A DNA stretch of 64,000 nucleotides from assembly GCF_024979295.1 (NCBI RefSeq), contig NZ_JANLCJ010000005.1, forward strand, positions 248,001-312,000, read 5' to 3'. The position numbers and the translations under genes are program-made. The DNA is from Herbiconiux daphne. Lineage in GTDB: Bacteria; Actinomycetota; Actinomycetes; Actinomycetales; Microbacteriaceae. Under the pieces are notes generated by a model. The model did not search any database. It was not told the origin of the DNA and was given only the letters and a program-made list of their open reading frames with translations. Shown here in pieces: positions 16,478 through 25,531 of the stretch; within the stretch, counting starts at the first letter, position 1, and each line of letters starts with the position of its first letter.

Positions 16478-17959
16478 ATGCCCAAGCTCTTCACCGTCAT
16501 CACGACCGCCGTGCTCGCGACCGTCGTGCTCTGCCTCGGCGCCCCGATGGCCGCCAACGCGCAAGGTCCGGCTGCTCCCTCGCTCGCCCCGAACGGGAAT
16601 GTGCCGGTGCGTCTCGCGCCCGCACCGACGTTAGGGCCGCGCGACTGGGTGGCGCCGGCGATCACCGACCTGAGCTTCGTGAGCACCGACACGGGCGTCA
16701 CCGTGGAGTTCGACTACGCCTCGGTGCCGAGCCCCACGATCCCCGATCTCTTCTACGGCGGCGACGTGACCTTCCTCGCGTTCGAAGGAACTGCTGACAC
16801 CCCCGTGCGCCCCAGCCCCGTCATCGGCTCACAACCCGAGTTGCAGGAATGGCTCGATCTTGATCTCGCCGCGCAGTCGCCGACCCGTGAGACCGGTCAC
16901 TTCACCGGATCGTTCCCCCTCGACCGCTCGAAGTCGCTCGTCGTCGCGCTCTACCAACTCGAGAGCTGTGACAACGTGCCGGGAGCAGGAGTGGGCTGTG
17001 GCGGGTCGGATCGATTGTTCGCAAGCGGGGTGCTCGACGACGCCGATGACGACGGCAGGATCGTCGACCGGGTGTCGGGTGCCGACCGATTCGAGGTCGC
17101 GGTGAACATCTCGAAGCTCGCGTATCCGCAGACGGCCGACGTGGTGTTCGTCGCCACGGGCGCCAACTACCCCGACGCGCTGTCGGCGGGTCCTGCCGCA
17201 GCGAAACTCGGTGGGCCGCTGCTGCTCACGACCACCGACTCCCTGTTGCCGCAGGTGGAGGACGAGATCGAACGCCTCGACCCCGATCAGATCGTCGTGG
17301 TCGGCGGCGTCAACTCGATCGCGCCCGCGGTCTTCGACAAGCTGAAGGCGATCCAGCCCGACACCGTGCGGATCGGTGGCGCGGACCGCTACGAAGCCTC
17401 CCGCAACCTGGCCGACTTCGCCTTCGGGGAATCCGGTGCGAGCACCGCGTATGTCGCGACCGGCGTGAACTTCCCCGATGCCCTCAGCGCGGGTCCGGCG
17501 GCAGCCACCCGAGGGGGCCCGGTGGTTCTCGTCGCCGGTGGGTCGCCGACGCTCGACGCGGCGACGGCGTCCACGCTCACCGACCTGCATGTCACCGACG
17601 TGGTGATCGCGGGAGGCCCGAACTCGGTCAGCGCGGGCATCGAGACGGGGCTGAAGACGATCGCCACCGTGGCGCGGGACGGCGGTGCAGACCGGTTCGC
17701 GGCATCCGTGAACATCAACACGCGCGCCTTCCCGACGGCGTCCCGGGCGTTCCTGGCCACGGGCCTGAAGTTCCCCGACGCGCTCTCCGGTTCGGCGTGG
17801 GCCGGGGCGATCGATGCACCGCTCTTCGTGTCGAACACGGCATGCGTGCCGTCCGCTGCTCTCGCCGCGATCGATGGCGAGGGCGTCACGCACGTCACCC
17901 TCCTCGGCGGCACGGCCACCCTCACCTCGAGCGTTCAGGCGCTCACTCCGTGCGGATGA
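16478..17959 (+). CDS. Secreted cell-wall-binding repeat 2 (CWB2) protein
   Basis: A 493-residue exported protein. Residues 1-29 are a signal peptide ending in MAANAQG. Residues about 50-175 form a unique domain with a Cys pair (ESCDNVPGAGVGC). The rest is three CWB2 repeats, each with a GADRFE-type start and a FPDALS/YPDALS core (ATGANYPDALSAG, ATGVNFPDALSAG, ATGLKFPDALSG). Three CWB2 copies usually form a trimeric wall anchor that binds anionic wall polymers, displaying the unique domain on the surface. CAGGAG precedes the ATG. Confidence 0.92.
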   Translation: MPKLFTVITTAVLATVVLCLGAPMAANAQGPAAPSLAPNGNVPVRLAPAPTLGPRDWVAPAITDLSFVSTDTGVTVEFDYASVPSPTIPDLFYGGDVTFLAFEGTADTPVRPSPVIGSQPELQEWLDLDLAAQSPTRETGHFTGSFPLDRSKSLVVALYQLESCDNVPGAGVGCGGSDRLFASGVLDDADDDGRIVDRVSGADRFEVAVNISKLAYPQTADVVFVATGANYPDALSAGPAAAKLGGPLLLTTTDSLLPQVEDEIERLDPDQIVVVGGVNSIAPAVFDKLKAIQPDTVRIGGADRYEASRNLADFAFGESGASTAYVATGVNFPDALSAGPAAATRGGPVVLVAGGSPTLDAATASTLTDLHVTDVVIAGGPNSVSAGIETGLKTIATVARDGGADRFAASVNINTRAFPTASRAFLATGLKFPDALSGSAWAGAIDAPLFVSNTACVPSAALAAIDGEGVTHVTLLGGTATLTSSVQALTPCG

Positions 17960-18083
17960 CCAGAACGAGGATGGCCCGGGAGCGAGTGGCCGAACGCGGG
18001 TGGCCCGAACGCGGCTGACCTGAACGCGGCAGAAGCGGCGATTCAACGGCTGAACACGATCCGGTGCGGGGTCGTGCCCTGAG

Positions 18084-18212
18084 TCAACCGATGCGGTCGA
18101 AGATCCTGTCCAGGGCCTTGAGTTCGGACTGCACCCGGGTCTTGATCCGCTGGAAGAGGTTCGCGCGAGGGGTGCGGCGACGCGCCAGGTGGATGCGGGG
18201 GTAGACGGTCAC
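18084..18212 (-). CDS. Possible small basic protein
   Basis: A 42-codon frame starts at a GTG preceded by AGAGAG about six bases away. It encodes TVYPRIHLARRRTPRANL followed by a basic-amphipathic helix (FQRIKTRVQSELKALDRIFD). An in-frame upstream extension to 18308 exists but is Pro/Arg-rich and less convincing. No family recognised. The rest of 17960-18441 shows no other gene: the stretch after the CWB2 gene and the stretch before the EAL-DICT gene look non-coding. Confidence 0.35.
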   Translation of the reverse strand: MTVYPRIHLARRRTPRANLFQRIKTRVQSELKALDRIFDRIG

Positions 18213-18441
18213 TTCGAACTCTCTGCTGGGTGGTGCGGAGTCCCGGTCGGGCTGCACAGGGTGCGCCCGACCGGGCGGGTTCGCCGAACGGGTGGGGGCC
18301 TGTTTCAACGAACTCCGCTGAGCGTAGGCACGTGTCGGCCGGTAGCGGGGGCCGGACGCAGAGGTGTGCGCGAAGCGTGCGGGTTACCGCGCCCGCGCCC
18401 GGTGCGCATTGCGGTTAACCGCACAAATCGAGGTCTGAGCC

Positions 18442-19686
18442 TCAGCTCATCAAGGCCCTGGCCGCCCTCGTCACGAGGGCTCGGTCGGTGGTGAGCACGA
18501 AGTCGTACAGACCCTCGGTGTGGCGGCCGGGATCGACCTCGCGGGCGGTGAGTGCGGCGGCTCGATCGGCGGTGAGCACGATGACGTCCCACTCCGCCGC
18601 CAGCGCCTCGTCGGGGCCGATCACGTGGGACTGCGCCTCGTCGGGAAGACCGGTCGGGGGGCCGACCGTGAAGACCGCGAGCAGGCATCCGCTGTCGATG
18701 AGCCGTCGGTAGCGACGGGCGGTGGCGGGCGTGACGTTGGAGGTGTGCTGGAAGGTCGCCAGCACGAGGGCGCTGTCGCCGCTGGCCACGGCTTGCTCCT
18801 CGAGGAAGGTGCTGACCTGCACGAGCAGGGCCCGGTTGGCGCGCCGGGGCTCGACCGCCGCGCCGACGATGTCGAAGGGGGTCTCGGGCGACGGGGGCGC
18901 AGACCGTGTGGACCGGGCCAGGCGTGCGCGGAAGTCGCCCCCGACGTCGAGGCCGGGTTCCGCCACGCTCGGCGACGTCGCCGGCGCCGCCGTCCTGTCC
19001 CGCGCGGCCTCCGCGGGTCGTGGCCTGCCGTAGTGCCAGCCCTGGCCCAGCGTCGCCCCCAGCGCCTGCGCCATCACCTCGTGCTGCTCGTTCTCGATCC
19101 CCTCGGCCAGCACGAGGGCGCCCGAATGCGCCACGTGATCGGCGATCGCGGTCATGATCCTCGCCGCATTGCGGTCGGGTTCCTGCCTGATGAGACCCAT
19201 GTCTAGTTTGATCACGTCGGGCGCGATCAGGGGCAGCAGCGCGAGGGTCGCCGGCTGTGCCCCGAGGTCGTCGACGGCGATCGCGTGGCCGAGCTCGCGC
19301 AGCCGGCCGATGGCGGCGAGCAGACGACGGATGTCGCGCCCGAGTGCCCGCTCGGTGATCTCGACCGTGAGGGGCGGCCCGACCGTGAGACCCCGGGGGA
19401 GCACCGTGCGCCAGAGGGTCGACGGTTCGACGTTCACGAACAGCTCGTGTGGCCGGCGGGCCCCCATCCGGGCCGCGGAGTCGACCGCCAGCCCGATGCA
19501 CTCGGCATCGACGTCGTCGACGGAACCGTCGGAGTAGGCCCGACGGAACGCGATGTCGGGGGCGACCGCGCCGGCCGCATCGGCGAACCGGGAGAGCGCC
19601 TCGTGCGCCACCACCTTCTTCGTGGCGATGTCGACGATCGGCTGGAACTCGGTTGCGACGAGGACGATGTCGTCAATTGGCGCCAT
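18442..19686 (-). CDS. EAL-domain c-di-GMP phosphodiesterase with DICT sensory domain
   Basis: A 414-residue protein. Residues about 10-240 are an EAL domain: FQPIVDIATKKVVAHEALSR holds the EAL motif, then FVNVEP, VEITER, AVDDLG (metal Asp pair), VIKLDMGLI and VLAEGIEN. The main metal and catalytic positions are therefore kept and cyclic-di-GMP hydrolysis is likely. Residues about 280-400 form a DICT domain (VSTFLEEQAV, ATFQHTSNVTP, RRYRRLIDSG), a sensory module associated with GGDEF/EAL and light signalling proteins. No membrane segments. A Pro/Ala-rich linker joins the two halves. Confidence 0.9.
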   Translation of the reverse strand: MAPIDDIVLVATEFQPIVDIATKKVVAHEALSRFADAAGAVAPDIAFRRAYSDGSVDDVDAECIGLAVDSAARMGARRPHELFVNVEPSTLWRTVLPRGLTVGPPLTVEITERALGRDIRRLLAAIGRLRELGHAIAVDDLGAQPATLALLPLIAPDVIKLDMGLIRQEPDRNAARIMTAIADHVAHSGALVLAEGIENEQHEVMAQALGATLGQGWHYGRPRPAEAARDRTAAPATSPSVAEPGLDVGGDFRARLARSTRSAPPSPETPFDIVGAAVEPRRANRALLVQVSTFLEEQAVASGDSALVLATFQHTSNVTPATARRYRRLIDSGCLLAVFTVGPPTGLPDEAQSHVIGPDEALAAEWDVIVLTADRAAALTAREVDPGRHTEGLYDFVLTTDRALVTRAARALMS

Positions 19687-19766
19687 GCTTGATTATCGGG
19701 CCTCCAGCCCCTCTCCGTTCCCACGCGCCGGCGACTCGACGCCCTGCGGGCCGCCCGGTAAGACGA

Positions 19767-19800
19767 AAGGCGCACCCCGGGAAGCCCCGGAGTGCGCCTT
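19767..19800 (-). terminator. Intrinsic terminator after haloperoxidase-like gene
   Basis: AAGGCGCAC at 19767-19775 pairs perfectly with GTGCGCCTT at 19792-19800, with further inner G-C pairing. On the minus strand it lies 43 bases past the hydrolase stop and is followed by TTTCGTCTT, a fair terminator tail. Confidence 0.75.
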
Positions 19801-19842
19801 GCGACGAACGCGATCGCGAACGCGAACGTGAACGACCGCGAA

Positions 19843-20682
19843 CTACGACGACTTGATGAACGCGAGCAGGTCGGGGTTCAGCACATCGGCGTGGGTGGTG
19901 AGCATGCCGTGCGGGTAGCCCTCGTAGATCTTGAGGGTCGAGTTGCTGAGCAACTCGTGCTGCTTGAGCGACGCATCCTTGTAGGGCACGATCTGGTCGT
20001 CGTCGCCCTGGGTGACGAGCACCGGAACGGTGATGGCCTTGAGGTCGTCGGTCTGGTCGGTCTCGGAGAACGCCTTGATGCCCTCGTAGTGCGCCAGCGC
20101 GCTGCCCGTCATGCCCTGGCGCCACCAGTTGCGGATCACCGGGTCGGAGACCTTGGCTCCGGGCCGGTTGAACCCGTAGAACGGGCCGGATGCGACATCC
20201 TGATAGAACTCGGCACGGTTGGCGGCGAGAGCGCTGCGGAATCCGTCGAAGACCGAGATGGGCGTTCCGTCGGGGTTGGCGTCGGTCTGCACCATGAGAG
20301 GCGGCACCGACGACACGAGGATCGCCTTGGCCACGCGCCCCTGCGGCTCGCCGTACTGGGCGACGTAGCGCGCGACCTGGCCGCCACCCGTGGAGTGACC
20401 GATGTGGATGGCGTTGTGCAGGTCGAGGTGCTCGACCACGGCGGAGGCGTCGCTCGCGTAGTGGTCCATGTCGTGGCCGGTGCCGATCTGCGACGACCGC
20501 CCGTGGCCGCGTCGGTCGCTCGCGATCACCCGGTAGCCCTGGGCGAGGAAGAACAGCAGCTGCGCGTCCCAGTCGTCGGACGACAGCGGCCACCCGTGAT
20601 GGAACATGATGGGCTGGGCGTCGGTGCTGCCCCAGTCTTTGTAGTAGATCTCTGCGCCGTCGTCTGTGGTCACAAATGGCAT
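19843..20682 (-). CDS. Cofactor-free haloperoxidase-type alpha/beta hydrolase
   Basis: A 279-residue alpha/beta hydrolase closely matching non-haem chloroperoxidases. YYKDWGSTDAQPIMFHHGWPL and SDRRGHGRSS are typical. GHSTGGGQVARYVA has the nucleophile Ser, GDDDQIVP the acid and YPHGMLTTH the His. These enzymes are primarily esterases that can also form peracids (perhydrolysis) and so halogenate in vitro. A perfect-stem terminator lies downstream. The start at 20682 leaves 149 bases to the SDR gene end, enough for its own promoter. Confidence 0.93.
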   Translation of the reverse strand: MPFVTTDDGAEIYYKDWGSTDAQPIMFHHGWPLSSDDWDAQLLFFLAQGYRVIASDRRGHGRSSQIGTGHDMDHYASDASAVVEHLDLHNAIHIGHSTGGGQVARYVAQYGEPQGRVAKAILVSSVPPLMVQTDANPDGTPISVFDGFRSALAANRAEFYQDVASGPFYGFNRPGAKVSDPVIRNWWRQGMTGSALAHYEGIKAFSETDQTDDLKAITVPVLVTQGDDDQIVPYKDASLKQHELLSNSTLKIYEGYPHGMLTTHADVLNPDLLAFIKSS

Positions 20683-20831
20683 GGTCGACCTCCGTGTTCA
20701 CGTCGAACGAGGCCAGGCCTCGGAACGACTGTTGGCTATTCCCGCGCCTCGGTGGGGGGCGAGTGGCTCAACCGTAACGCCGCCACGATGCCCTGAGGGG
20801 CGGGGTTCGCGATGTTCCGACACCTGTTCAA

Positions 20832-21803
20832 TCAGGCGCGGTTCTGCCCCGTCTCGTCGCCTGCATTTCCCGACCGTTCGTCGATGTTCAGACCGACGAG
20901 GCGCTCGGAGACCTCCCAGAGCCGGCGAGCGTCGGCCATGCTGCGCAGCGGCTGCCAGAATTCCTGCTCGGTGGGCGGGCCGCCCGCCGTGCGCTTGGGG
21001 CCGAAGAACTGGTCGCCGCGCGACGCGGGGCCGGTCGCGGCCAGCAGAGCGGGCAGGGCAGCGCTCTGAACGGTTCCGGCGATGCCGACCCTCGAGAGCA
21101 GGCCGATGAGACGGCGCTCCGGCGGCACCCGGTCGCGACCCATGCCGGGCTGCGCGGCCAGCAGGTTGGTGGGCGAGATGCCGGGGTGGGCGAGGTTGCT
21201 GCTGACACCCCAGTCGCCCGCACGGCTGCGGGCGTCGAGTTCGCGGGCGAACAGGCCCACGGCGATCTTCGAGGCGCCGTACGACGTCATGACGTCGTAG
21301 TCGGTGTCGGCGTTCAGGTCGTTCCAGTTCAACGCGCCCCGGCGGGCGGCGACGCTGGTCTGGTGGGTGACGCGTGCCCGGCCCTCGCGCAGCAGCGGCA
21401 GCAGGCCGAGGGTGAGCGCGAAATGACCGAGGTGGTTGGTGCCCCACTGCAATTCGAAGCCGTCGGCCGTCACCTGCCGGTGCGGCGGGCGCATGACCCC
21501 GGCGTTGTTGACCAGGATGTGGATGGGCCGGCCCTCCGACGCGAGGTCGGTGGCGAGTGCGGCCACCGACTCCAGCGACGAGAGGTCGAGCGCCCGCGTG
21601 CTAACGGTGGCGCCGGGAACGTCGTCACGGATGCGCCGGGCCGCGGCCTCGCCCTTCGCCGCCGTGCGCACCGGCATGATCACCTCGGCTCCTGCCTCGG
21701 CCAGTCGGGTGGCGATGACCGTGCCGATGCCGTCGCTGGCGCCCGTGACGACGGCGAGCCTTCCGTGCAGATCGGGGATGATGAGGTCGGGGGTGCGGGG
21801 CAT
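20832..21803 (-). CDS. Short-chain dehydrogenase/reductase (SDR)
   Basis: A 323-residue SDR. The ATG at 21803 is chosen because [21 protein letters not shown] is the normal lead-in; the 10-residue upstream extension is basic and unlikely. [10 protein letters not shown] binds the nucleotide, NNAGVM is the central motif and YGASKIAV carries the catalytic Tyr and Lys. It resembles the WW-domain-oxidoreductase/retinol-dehydrogenase-like branch common in Actinobacteria beside MmyB-type regulators. Such a regulator gene lies 139 bases upstream on the same strand. Substrate unknown. Confidence 0.93.
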   Translation of the reverse strand: MPRTPDLIIPDLHGRLAVVTGASDGIGTVIATRLAEAGAEVIMPVRTAAKGEAAARRIRDDVPGATVSTRALDLSSLESVAALATDLASEGRPIHILVNNAGVMRPPHRQVTADGFELQWGTNHLGHFALTLGLLPLLREGRARVTHQTSVAARRGALNWNDLNADTDYDVMTSYGASKIAVGLFARELDARSRAGDWGVSSNLAHPGISPTNLLAAQPGMGRDRVPPERRLIGLLSRVGIAGTVQSAALPALLAATGPASRGDQFFGPKRTAGGPPTEQEFWQPLRSMADARRLWEVSERLVGLNIDERSGNAGDETGQNRA

Positions 21804-21942
21804 GAGGATCCTTCGTCGAGGTCGGTGATGCACACATCCTCGAACGGGCGCGTGGCGGCATCCAGGGCCTGTCGATCCACGGCTGCGGAAGCCGCGGTCG
21901 CTCTACGACGAACTCAGACTCTTCGAGAGCTCTTCGAAAAGC

Positions 21943-22782
21943 TCAGAGCGCGATCGACTCCGCGCCGATGACCGCGAGCAGTTGCAGCTTCGCGGCGCTC
22001 TCGCTGCCGGGCTCGGCCGTGTAGACCAGCAGGCGGTGCGACTGATCGGGGTCGAGGAGTGTCTGGCAGCTGAGGTCGATGCTCCCGACCGACGGATGCG
22101 CGAACCGCTTGACGTCGGGCGGCCGGATGCCCACCTCGTGCGCGTTCCAGACGCGGCGGAAGTCGTCGTCGTCGAGCAGCAGTGCGACGAGCTCCGCGGC
22201 CCGTGACGCCGGCCCGCGCAGGGCGACGAGTTCGCGCAGACCCGAGGCGTAGAGCCGGGAGAGTTGCCGGCGCTCGTCGTCGGAGTAGGACTCTCGCGCC
22301 GCGGGGTCGGTGAACCAGCGGTAGCCGATGCTGCGGCCGGGGCCGGTGCGCTTCGTCGCGTCGCCGGTGAGGGCGACGCCGAGCGGGCTCTGGCGCAGGG
22401 TCTCCCCGAGCTCGGTGATGATCTCGGCCGGGGTGTCGTCGAGTCGGTCGAGGATGCGCAGGAGCCCGGGACTGACGTGCTCACTGGTGGTGCCCCGCGC
22501 CGGCGGGCGATGCCCGGCCAGCCGGAAGACGTGGTCTCGTTCGTCGAGCGTCAGGTGCAGGCCCTGGGCGATCGACGCGATCATCTGCTCGGAGGGGTGC
22601 GGGCCGGTGGCCCGCTCGAGCCGGGCGTAGTAGTCGGTGGACATGTGGCAGAGCGCGGCCACCTCTTCGCGCCGCAGGCCGTGGGTTCGCCGGCGCTCGC
22701 CGCGCGCGAGTCCGACGTCTTCGGGCTGCAGCGCTTCGCGGCGGTGGCGGAGGAATGCGGCGAGGCCTTCGCGATCGAGCAC
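21943..22782 (-). CDS. XRE-family regulator with MmyB-like ligand-binding domain
   Basis: A 279-residue regulator with the same design as three others in this window. The N-terminal helix-turn-helix GLRREEVAALCHMSTDYYARLERA is followed by an MmyB-like domain (LGVALTGDATKR, GYRWFTDPAARESY and a late SIDLSCQTLLDPDQSHRLLVYT). It lies directly upstream of the SDR gene in the same orientation, a very common pairing in which the regulator controls the reductase. No obvious palindrome was found in the 139-base gap. Confidence 0.92.
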   Translation of the reverse strand: MLDREGLAAFLRHRREALQPEDVGLARGERRRTHGLRREEVAALCHMSTDYYARLERATGPHPSEQMIASIAQGLHLTLDERDHVFRLAGHRPPARGTTSEHVSPGLLRILDRLDDTPAEIITELGETLRQSPLGVALTGDATKRTGPGRSIGYRWFTDPAARESYSDDERRQLSRLYASGLRELVALRGPASRAAELVALLLDDDDFRRVWNAHEVGIRPPDVKRFAHPSVGSIDLSCQTLLDPDQSHRLLVYTAEPGSESAAKLQLLAVIGAESIAL

Positions 22783-22878
22783 GGCGTGCTCCTTCCTGAT
22801 GGGGTCGGGCTTCGTTTGTACCGCGTCGGGGCCGCGGCATCCACGGCCCGTCGATCCACCCCTCCGGCGAGGCGCAGG

Positions 22879-24066
22879 TCAGGCGACCTCGGGGAGCACG
22901 GTGTCGAGCCAGTCGAAGACCGCGGCATCCCAGACCCTCTGGCCGAGGCCGCCGCAGTGGCCGCCGGCACCGCTCTCGGCAGAGAGCGAAATGCGGGTGG
23001 TGGGGGCCGTCAGCGCGGCGGCCAGGGCGTCAGCGCCGCCGCCGGCGGCGAGCGGGTCGCCCTCGCACTCGACCAGCAGGGTGGGGCAGGTGATCTGGCC
23101 GGCGACCGGGGTCATGTCGAACGTGCGCAACGTGGCGAAGTACTCGGCCACGTCGGTGAGACCGTGCGTGGCCATGCGCGCCCCGAAGAACTCGCGCTTC
23201 TCGGCGCTCAGCCGCATCTCGAGGTCGATGGTGGGTGCGGCGATGCGCTCGGCGATCCCGTCGGGGAGGTGCGAGCCCAGGTTCGGGTCGGGCGGATCGC
23301 AGACCAGGGCGGCGATGCGGTGCTCGAAGGCGGCCGCGCGCGGTGCGAGGTAGCCGGCGAACGAGCGCCCGAAGAGCACGAGTCTCTCGACGTCGACGGT
23401 CGGCCGGGTGTGCAGCCAGTCGACCACGGGGGTGAGCACCGCTTCGAAGTCGGGTCGCATGAAGAGGTGTTCGCGGTAGAGCGCGCGGCCTTGGCCGGGA
23501 CCGTCGAAGGTGACGACGTTGTAGCCGCGCTCCAGGGCGCCGATCACGTAGGCCAGGCCGTCTTCGGCCGTCGAGTCGTAGCCGTCGGGCGAGATGACGG
23601 TCGGGCGGGGCCGGGTGGCGGCATCCGGAGCGAAGAACCAGCCGTGCAGGGTCGTGCCGTCGTAGGGGATCTCGACGGCCTCGGCTCTCGCCGCGCGCAG
23701 GTGCGGTGCCGCCGCTTGGAAGGTGCGCACGTGATCGGCGTAGGCGTCGAGCACGCGCGGGTCGTCGATGTCGTGCCGGATGAAGAAGAACGCCTGCCGG
23801 TAGTACTCCGCGGCGCGCAGGTAGGCCCCGGAGGTGGTCGCCGAGTGGCCGGCGGCGTCTGCGGCCGCCGCCGCGGCATCCACTCGTCGGGCGAGGGCCA
23901 GCCAGCCGGTGTGCCAGCTGTCGGGGGTGGCGCGGGCGCCGATGGAGCGGGCTGCCGAAAAGGCCTCGCCGAGGTCGGAAGCGCCGGCGTAGACGGCCGC
24001 GAGCGTTCGGGCGAACTGGTCGTCGAACAGGTGGTCGTGAAAGAAGATCGTCGGCGTCGTCGCCAT
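22879..24066 (-). CDS. Alpha/beta hydrolase, dihydropseudooxynicotine hydrolase-like
   Basis: The start at 24066 gives 395 residues; longer versions add unrelated sequence covering divergent genes. A helical N-terminal domain (HDHLFDDQFARTLAAVYAGA and the following YYRQAFFFIRHD) precedes the hydrolase core. VTFDGPGQGRALY and LVLFGRSFAGYLAPR (nucleophile Ser near residue 235) are typical of FrsA/dihydropseudooxynicotine-hydrolase-like C-C or ester hydrolases, and EGDPLAAGGG and GAGGHCG provide the acid and His regions. Nicotine relevance is not implied; relatives act on many substrates. Confidence 0.87.
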   Translation of the reverse strand: MATTPTIFFHDHLFDDQFARTLAAVYAGASDLGEAFSAARSIGARATPDSWHTGWLALARRVDAAAAAADAAGHSATTSGAYLRAAEYYRQAFFFIRHDIDDPRVLDAYADHVRTFQAAAPHLRAARAEAVEIPYDGTTLHGWFFAPDAATRPRPTVISPDGYDSTAEDGLAYVIGALERGYNVVTFDGPGQGRALYREHLFMRPDFEAVLTPVVDWLHTRPTVDVERLVLFGRSFAGYLAPRAAAFEHRIAALVCDPPDPNLGSHLPDGIAERIAAPTIDLEMRLSAEKREFFGARMATHGLTDVAEYFATLRTFDMTPVAGQITCPTLLVECEGDPLAAGGGADALAAALTAPTTRISLSAESGAGGHCGGLGQRVWDAAVFDWLDTVLPEVA

Positions 24067-24316
24067 CGGATGCCTCGTCTCAGGGTGTGGGGGTTGAGGT
24101 GGGGTGGAGGTGCCGGTGGGGATGCCGGCGCCTGCGGCTGCGGCGACCGCTTCGCGGTGCACGCGCGCCGAGTAGGACTCGAGACCTGACAGTAGCAAGG
24201 GGCCTCGAGCTCCGGTCGCAGCCGCCGCGGTCTGGCGCACCCTCGATGAACAATCGTCGATCAGAGGGGTCTGGCGCGGCGAAGCACTTCGTTGATTGCG
24301 CCTTAAGGTGGTCACG

Positions 24317-24556
24317 ATGGGCAGCACGATCGTGATGATGATTCTCGGCGTTCTCACGTGCACGTCTGGTGCGCTGATCGTCGCCTTCCGCACGCGATTG
24401 ACGAACTGGCAAAACGGCATGAACCGCGAGTTCGGGTGGAACCCGCGGGGGAGACAACAGGTCGTCAGCGTCGGCGGGATGACCGTCATCGGGTGCATAG
24501 GAATGGTCTGCGGTGCCGTTCTGGTGACCAACGCGTTCATCCGGATTCTCGGCTAG
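24317..24556 (+). CDS. Small two-helix membrane protein
   Basis: A 79-residue protein; the ATG at 24317 is preceded by AAGGTGG at a suitable distance. Two hydrophobic helices (STIVMMILGVLTCTSGALIV and VGGMTVIGCIGMVCGAVLV) flank a loop with NREFGWNPRGRQ. This resembles small DUF6199-like membrane proteins, but the family call is tentative. The 250 bases before it (24067-24316) hold no gene, only G-rich low-complexity sequence and the promoter region of the divergent hydrolase gene. Confidence 0.65.
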   Translation: MGSTIVMMILGVLTCTSGALIVAFRTRLTNWQNGMNREFGWNPRGRQQVVSVGGMTVIGCIGMVCGAVLVTNAFIRILG

Positions 24557-24658
24557 CGCGAGTAGGCGAGGCAAGGCGTCGAGCGGGAGCTATGATTCGA
24601 GGCCGCCGCGCGAGCCGATTTCTTTCGCAAGTGCGGGCGGATGGCACAGGATGGAGTG

Positions 24659-24889
24659 ATGGTCTCCTCTTTCAACATCTGGCATCTCGTCATCATCCTC
24701 GTGGGAATCGCGGCCTTCGTGCTCTTCATCGCGGCGCTGGTGAGCATCGCGCGGGCACCGCGCGCGTCCACGGGCGAGAAGGTGATCTGGATCGTGGTGG
24801 TGCTGATCCTTCCGCTGCTGGGGTCGATCGTGTGGTTCGCGGTCGGGCGGCGGTTCGCCACGGCCGGAGACCCGCCGGCCCCGGTCTGA
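24659..24889 (+). CDS. PLDc_N-domain small membrane protein
   Basis: A 76-residue protein starting at 24659, with AGGA about seven bases upstream (an in-frame ATG 18 bases earlier is possible). Two membrane helices, the second with WIVVVLILPLLGSIVWFAVGRR, match the phospholipase-D-nuclease N-terminal (PLDc_N) domain common as stand-alone actinobacterial proteins. Function unknown; no nuclease domain is attached. Confidence 0.8.
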   Translation: MVSSFNIWHLVIILVGIAAFVLFIAALVSIARAPRASTGEKVIWIVVVLILPLLGSIVWFAVGRRFATAGDPPAPV

Positions 24890-24979
24890 CGCCGACCGGA
24901 GGTGGGAGCCGCGGCACGGGTTCGACGAGTTCTGTGACCTTTCGCCGTTCCGGGACATCTCATGAGTGAGGGGGTGTTC

Positions 24980-25531
24980 ATGGGGCGAACGGATGCGCGT
25001 GACGCGGCGCTGCTCGACTCGGCCCTTGTCGATGCGGCGGGGTCGGGCGACGACCGGGCACTGTCGGCGCTTTACGACCGGCATTCTCCGGCGGTCGCCC
25101 GATACGCGTGGGCGCTCGCCGAGAACCGGCACGACGCCGAGGAACTCCTGCAGGACACGTTCGTGACGCTCTGGCGCAGCGCTCGCCGCATCCGGCTCGT
25201 CGACAGCTCGGTGTTGCCGTGGCTGCTGGTGACCTGCCGCAACCACGCTCTCAATCAGCGGCGCAAAAGCAGCCGTCACCGGTCTGTGCCGCTGCCCGAC
25301 GACCTCGGCGCGATCGACCACTCCGACGCCGCCGAGCAGCTGCGGTGGGTGATGGCGGAGATCGGATGCCTCGACCCCGTCGATCGGCAGGTCTGCCAGT
25401 TGTGCCTGATCGAGGGCCGGCCCTACGACGAGGTCGCGGCCACCCTCGGAACGAGCGTCGGCGCCGTGAAGCAGCGGGTGGCCCGAGCCCGCGCCCGACT
25501 CCGCAAGGTGGTGATCGACGATGAGAACTGA
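24980..25531 (+). CDS. ECF-type RNA polymerase sigma factor
   Basis: A 183-residue extracytoplasmic-function sigma factor. The ATG at 24980 is favoured by GAGGGGG five bases upstream; an ATG at 24962 is in frame. Region 2 shows SALYDRHSPAVARYAWALA and DAEELLQDTFVTLWR; region 4 shows GRPYDEVAATLGTSVGAVKQRVARARARLR. The next gene overlaps by 11 bases and encodes a membrane protein, a likely anti-sigma or partner. The pair probably responds to an envelope or redox cue. Confidence 0.92.
   Translation: MGRTDARDAALLDSALVDAAGSGDDRALSALYDRHSPAVARYAWALAENRHDAEELLQDTFVTLWRSARRIRLVDSSVLPWLLVTCRNHALNQRRKSSRHRSVPLPDDLGAIDHSDAAEQLRWVMAEIGCLDPVDRQVCQLCLIEGRPYDEVAATLGTSVGAVKQRVARARARLRKVVIDDEN

Noticed and set aside
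22264..24189. A 641-codon plus-strand frame antisense to the MmyB-type regulator and hydrolase genes
   Set aside because: Composition is Gly/Arg/Val-rich with no family motif. It mirrors two well-supported minus-strand genes and follows from high third-position GC.
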